A stretch of DNA of 5,349 nt, taken from DASSRQ01 sp035701665. Its GTDB lineage: Bacteria > Vulcanimicrobiota > Vulcanimicrobiia > Vulcanimicrobiales > Vulcanimicrobiaceae. Shown one piece after another: positions 4,411 through 5,349 of this stretch (position 1 is its first letter; each line of letters starts with the position of its first letter). The stretch is taken from contig DASSRQ010000134.1 in the NCBI GenBank assembly GCA_035701665.1, positions 1 to 5,349 of the forward strand, read 5' to 3'. A program made the translations under genes and the position numbers. The notes below the pieces were generated by a model. It worked only from the letters and a program-made list of their open reading frames with translations, was not told where the DNA came from and did not search any database.

Positions 4411-5295
4411 GTGAACCCCCAAGCAATCGGCTTTATCGGAATCGGCGCCATGGGCGAGCCCATGGTGAAATCGCTGCTTCGCGCAGGTTACCAGGTTACC
4501 GTGTGCGCGCACCGCTCGCGCGAGCGGGTCGAACGCGTTCTCGAAGCGGGCGCGGCCGAAGCTGCGGACCCCGCCGCGGTGGCCAAGGCGAGCCGGGTGG
4601 TCATCACCTGCGTTCCCGACTCACCCCAGGTCGAAGATGCGCTGTTCGGGGCGGCCGGCGCGGCACAGGGCGCGCAGAGCGGCACGCTCTTTATCGACAT
4701 GTCCACGATATCGCCGGTCGCCACGCGCGGCTTCGCCGAGCGTCTGTCGCAGAAAGGCTGCCGGTTCGTCGATGCGCCCGTGAGCGGCGGTCCCGCACGG
4801 GCGGAGACCGGAACGCTGACGATCATGGCCGGCGCCTCGCCCGAAGACTTCGCGCTGGCCGAGCCGGTGCTCAAGGCGATGGGGACGCCCCATCACGTGG
4901 GCGCGGTCGGTCTGGGTGAGACGGTGAAGCTGGTCAATCAGCTCATCATCGGGTGCGTAATGGTCGCCAACGCCGAAGCCCTAACTTTTGCGAAATCCGC
5001 GGGGGCTGAGCTGGATGCAGTGCGAAAGGTACTAGCAACTGCCACGGCCTCCAATTACCTCTTAGAGCAGTGGCTGCCTAAGACGTGGTTTGCGGGGACG
5101 TTCGAGGGAGGCTTCGCTCTGGATCTCCTGCGAAAAGACTTAGCGGCCGCTCTAGCAGCCGCGCAGACGATGAAGACGGCAATGCCGGCTTCCGCGCTTG
5201 CGTACCAACTGTACACGGCACGTTCTGCCGAAGGGGACGGAGCGCTCGATTACAGCGCGGTGGCAAAATTCTATGAGCACGTCGCTGGACAATAG
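4411..5295 (+). CDS. 3-hydroxyisobutyrate dehydrogenase-family NAD(P)-dependent oxidoreductase
   Basis: A 294-residue beta-hydroxyacid dehydrogenase, the normal length of the family (HIBADH, tartronate semialdehyde reductase, GLYR/succinic semialdehyde reductase). The N-terminal Rossmann domain has GFIGIGAMGEPMVKSLLRAG (7-26) with GxGxxG at 10-15. The substrate-binding motif DAPVSGGPARAETGTL is at 121-136. The catalytic Lys173 and Asn176 are in GETVKLVNQ (169-177), and the all-helical C-terminal domain has the KDL motif at 242-244. It reduces or oxidises a short 3-hydroxy acid/semialdehyde; the exact substrate cannot be told. The GTG start at 4411 is fixed by the Rossmann strand beginning at residue 5. 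Third-position GC is about 82% over the first 190 codons and about 61% over the last 104 (hand count), with CTA and TTA Leu codons appearing only in the second part. The stop overlaps a downstream open frame by 23 nt. Confidence 0.93.
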   Translation: MNPQAIGFIGIGAMGEPMVKSLLRAGYQVTVCAHRSRERVERVLEAGAAEAADPAAVAKASRVVITCVPDSPQVEDALFGAAGAAQGAQSGTLFIDMSTISPVATRGFAERLSQKGCRFVDAPVSGGPARAETGTLTIMAGASPEDFALAEPVLKAMGTPHHVGAVGLGETVKLVNQLIIGCVMVANAEALTFAKSAGAELDAVRKVLATATASNYLLEQWLPKTWFAGTFEGGFALDLLRKDLAAALAAAQTMKTAMPASALAYQLYTARSAEGDGALDYSAVAKFYEHVAGQ

Positions 5296-5349
5296 TAAAC
5301 GCGGCACGTTCAATAAGCACCCGGACTTCAATAAGAAGATTCTGGTGGT
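5273..5349 (+). CDS. 5' end of a downstream gene (partial)
   Basis: An open frame starts at ATG 5273, inside the end of the dehydrogenase gene, and continues without a stop for 25 complete codons to the window edge. The encoded start is polar and basic (MSTSLDNSKRGTFNKHPDF) and then turns hydrophobic (KKILVV), which could be the first strand of a Rossmann-like or other alpha/beta domain. A GGTGG at 5259-5263 is a possible ribosome site with 9-nt spacing. The 23-nt overlap suggests co-transcription with the dehydrogenase. No family can be named from this fragment. Confidence 0.55.
   Translation, partial: MSTSLDNSKRGTFNKHPDFNKKILV

Noticed and set aside
4503..4919. Alternative-frame plus and minus ORFs inside the dehydrogenase gene (4503-4919, 4488-4874, 4621-4896)
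   Set aside because: They encode Arg-rich, motif-free products and lie wholly within a gene with complete dehydrogenase motifs.

Overview
The window is a gene-dense piece of a GC-rich bacterial chromosome (roughly 60% GC by eye) with short intergenic gaps and no RNA genes, CRISPR arrays, transposons or phage genes. Start codons include several GTGs. Some genes have clear Shine-Dalgarno sites (the aldolase, the cupin, the membrane protein). Others (the HxlR regulator and the beta-hydroxyacid dehydrogenase) have a -10 box almost touching the start codon and no Shine-Dalgarno, suggesting leaderless or near-leaderless mRNAs. This mixed initiation is typical of several high-GC, non-proteobacterial phyla. 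I cannot name the phylum from the sequence.

Left block, plus strand (1-1428): the last 22 codons of an unidentified gene overlap by 4 nt (GTGA) a DapA-superfamily class I pyruvate aldolase/lyase. This is followed by a small exported cupin-fold protein and a strong intrinsic terminator.

Middle block (1427-3071): a seven-helix membrane protein of unknown function (minus strand) is divergent from an HxlR-family regulator (plus strand). The 88-bp gap between them is compact: two 25-bp near-identical direct repeats, each holding a CTTGC-N5-GCAAG dyad, lie 32 bp apart and are interlocked with two oppositely directed consensus-like promoters. This looks like a self-contained regulator/target pair. 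A VOC (glyoxalase-like) gene converges on the regulator.

Right block (3105-4350): a minus-strand operon encodes an archaeal-type/DhnA class I fructose-bisphosphate aldolase and, overlapping it by 11 nt, a NifU C-terminal-domain Fe-S scaffold protein. It is bracketed by two tandem pairs of a short dispersed-type repeat whose outer arms vary between copies but mostly stay complementary.

Far right (4396-5349): a 3-hydroxyisobutyrate dehydrogenase-family enzyme, with a clear change in codon composition about two thirds of the way through, overlaps the start of another open frame that runs off the window.

Most genes belong to ordinary metabolic families. The features most worth follow-up are the HxlR operator/promoter architecture with its membrane-protein partner, and the paired repeats with covarying arms.
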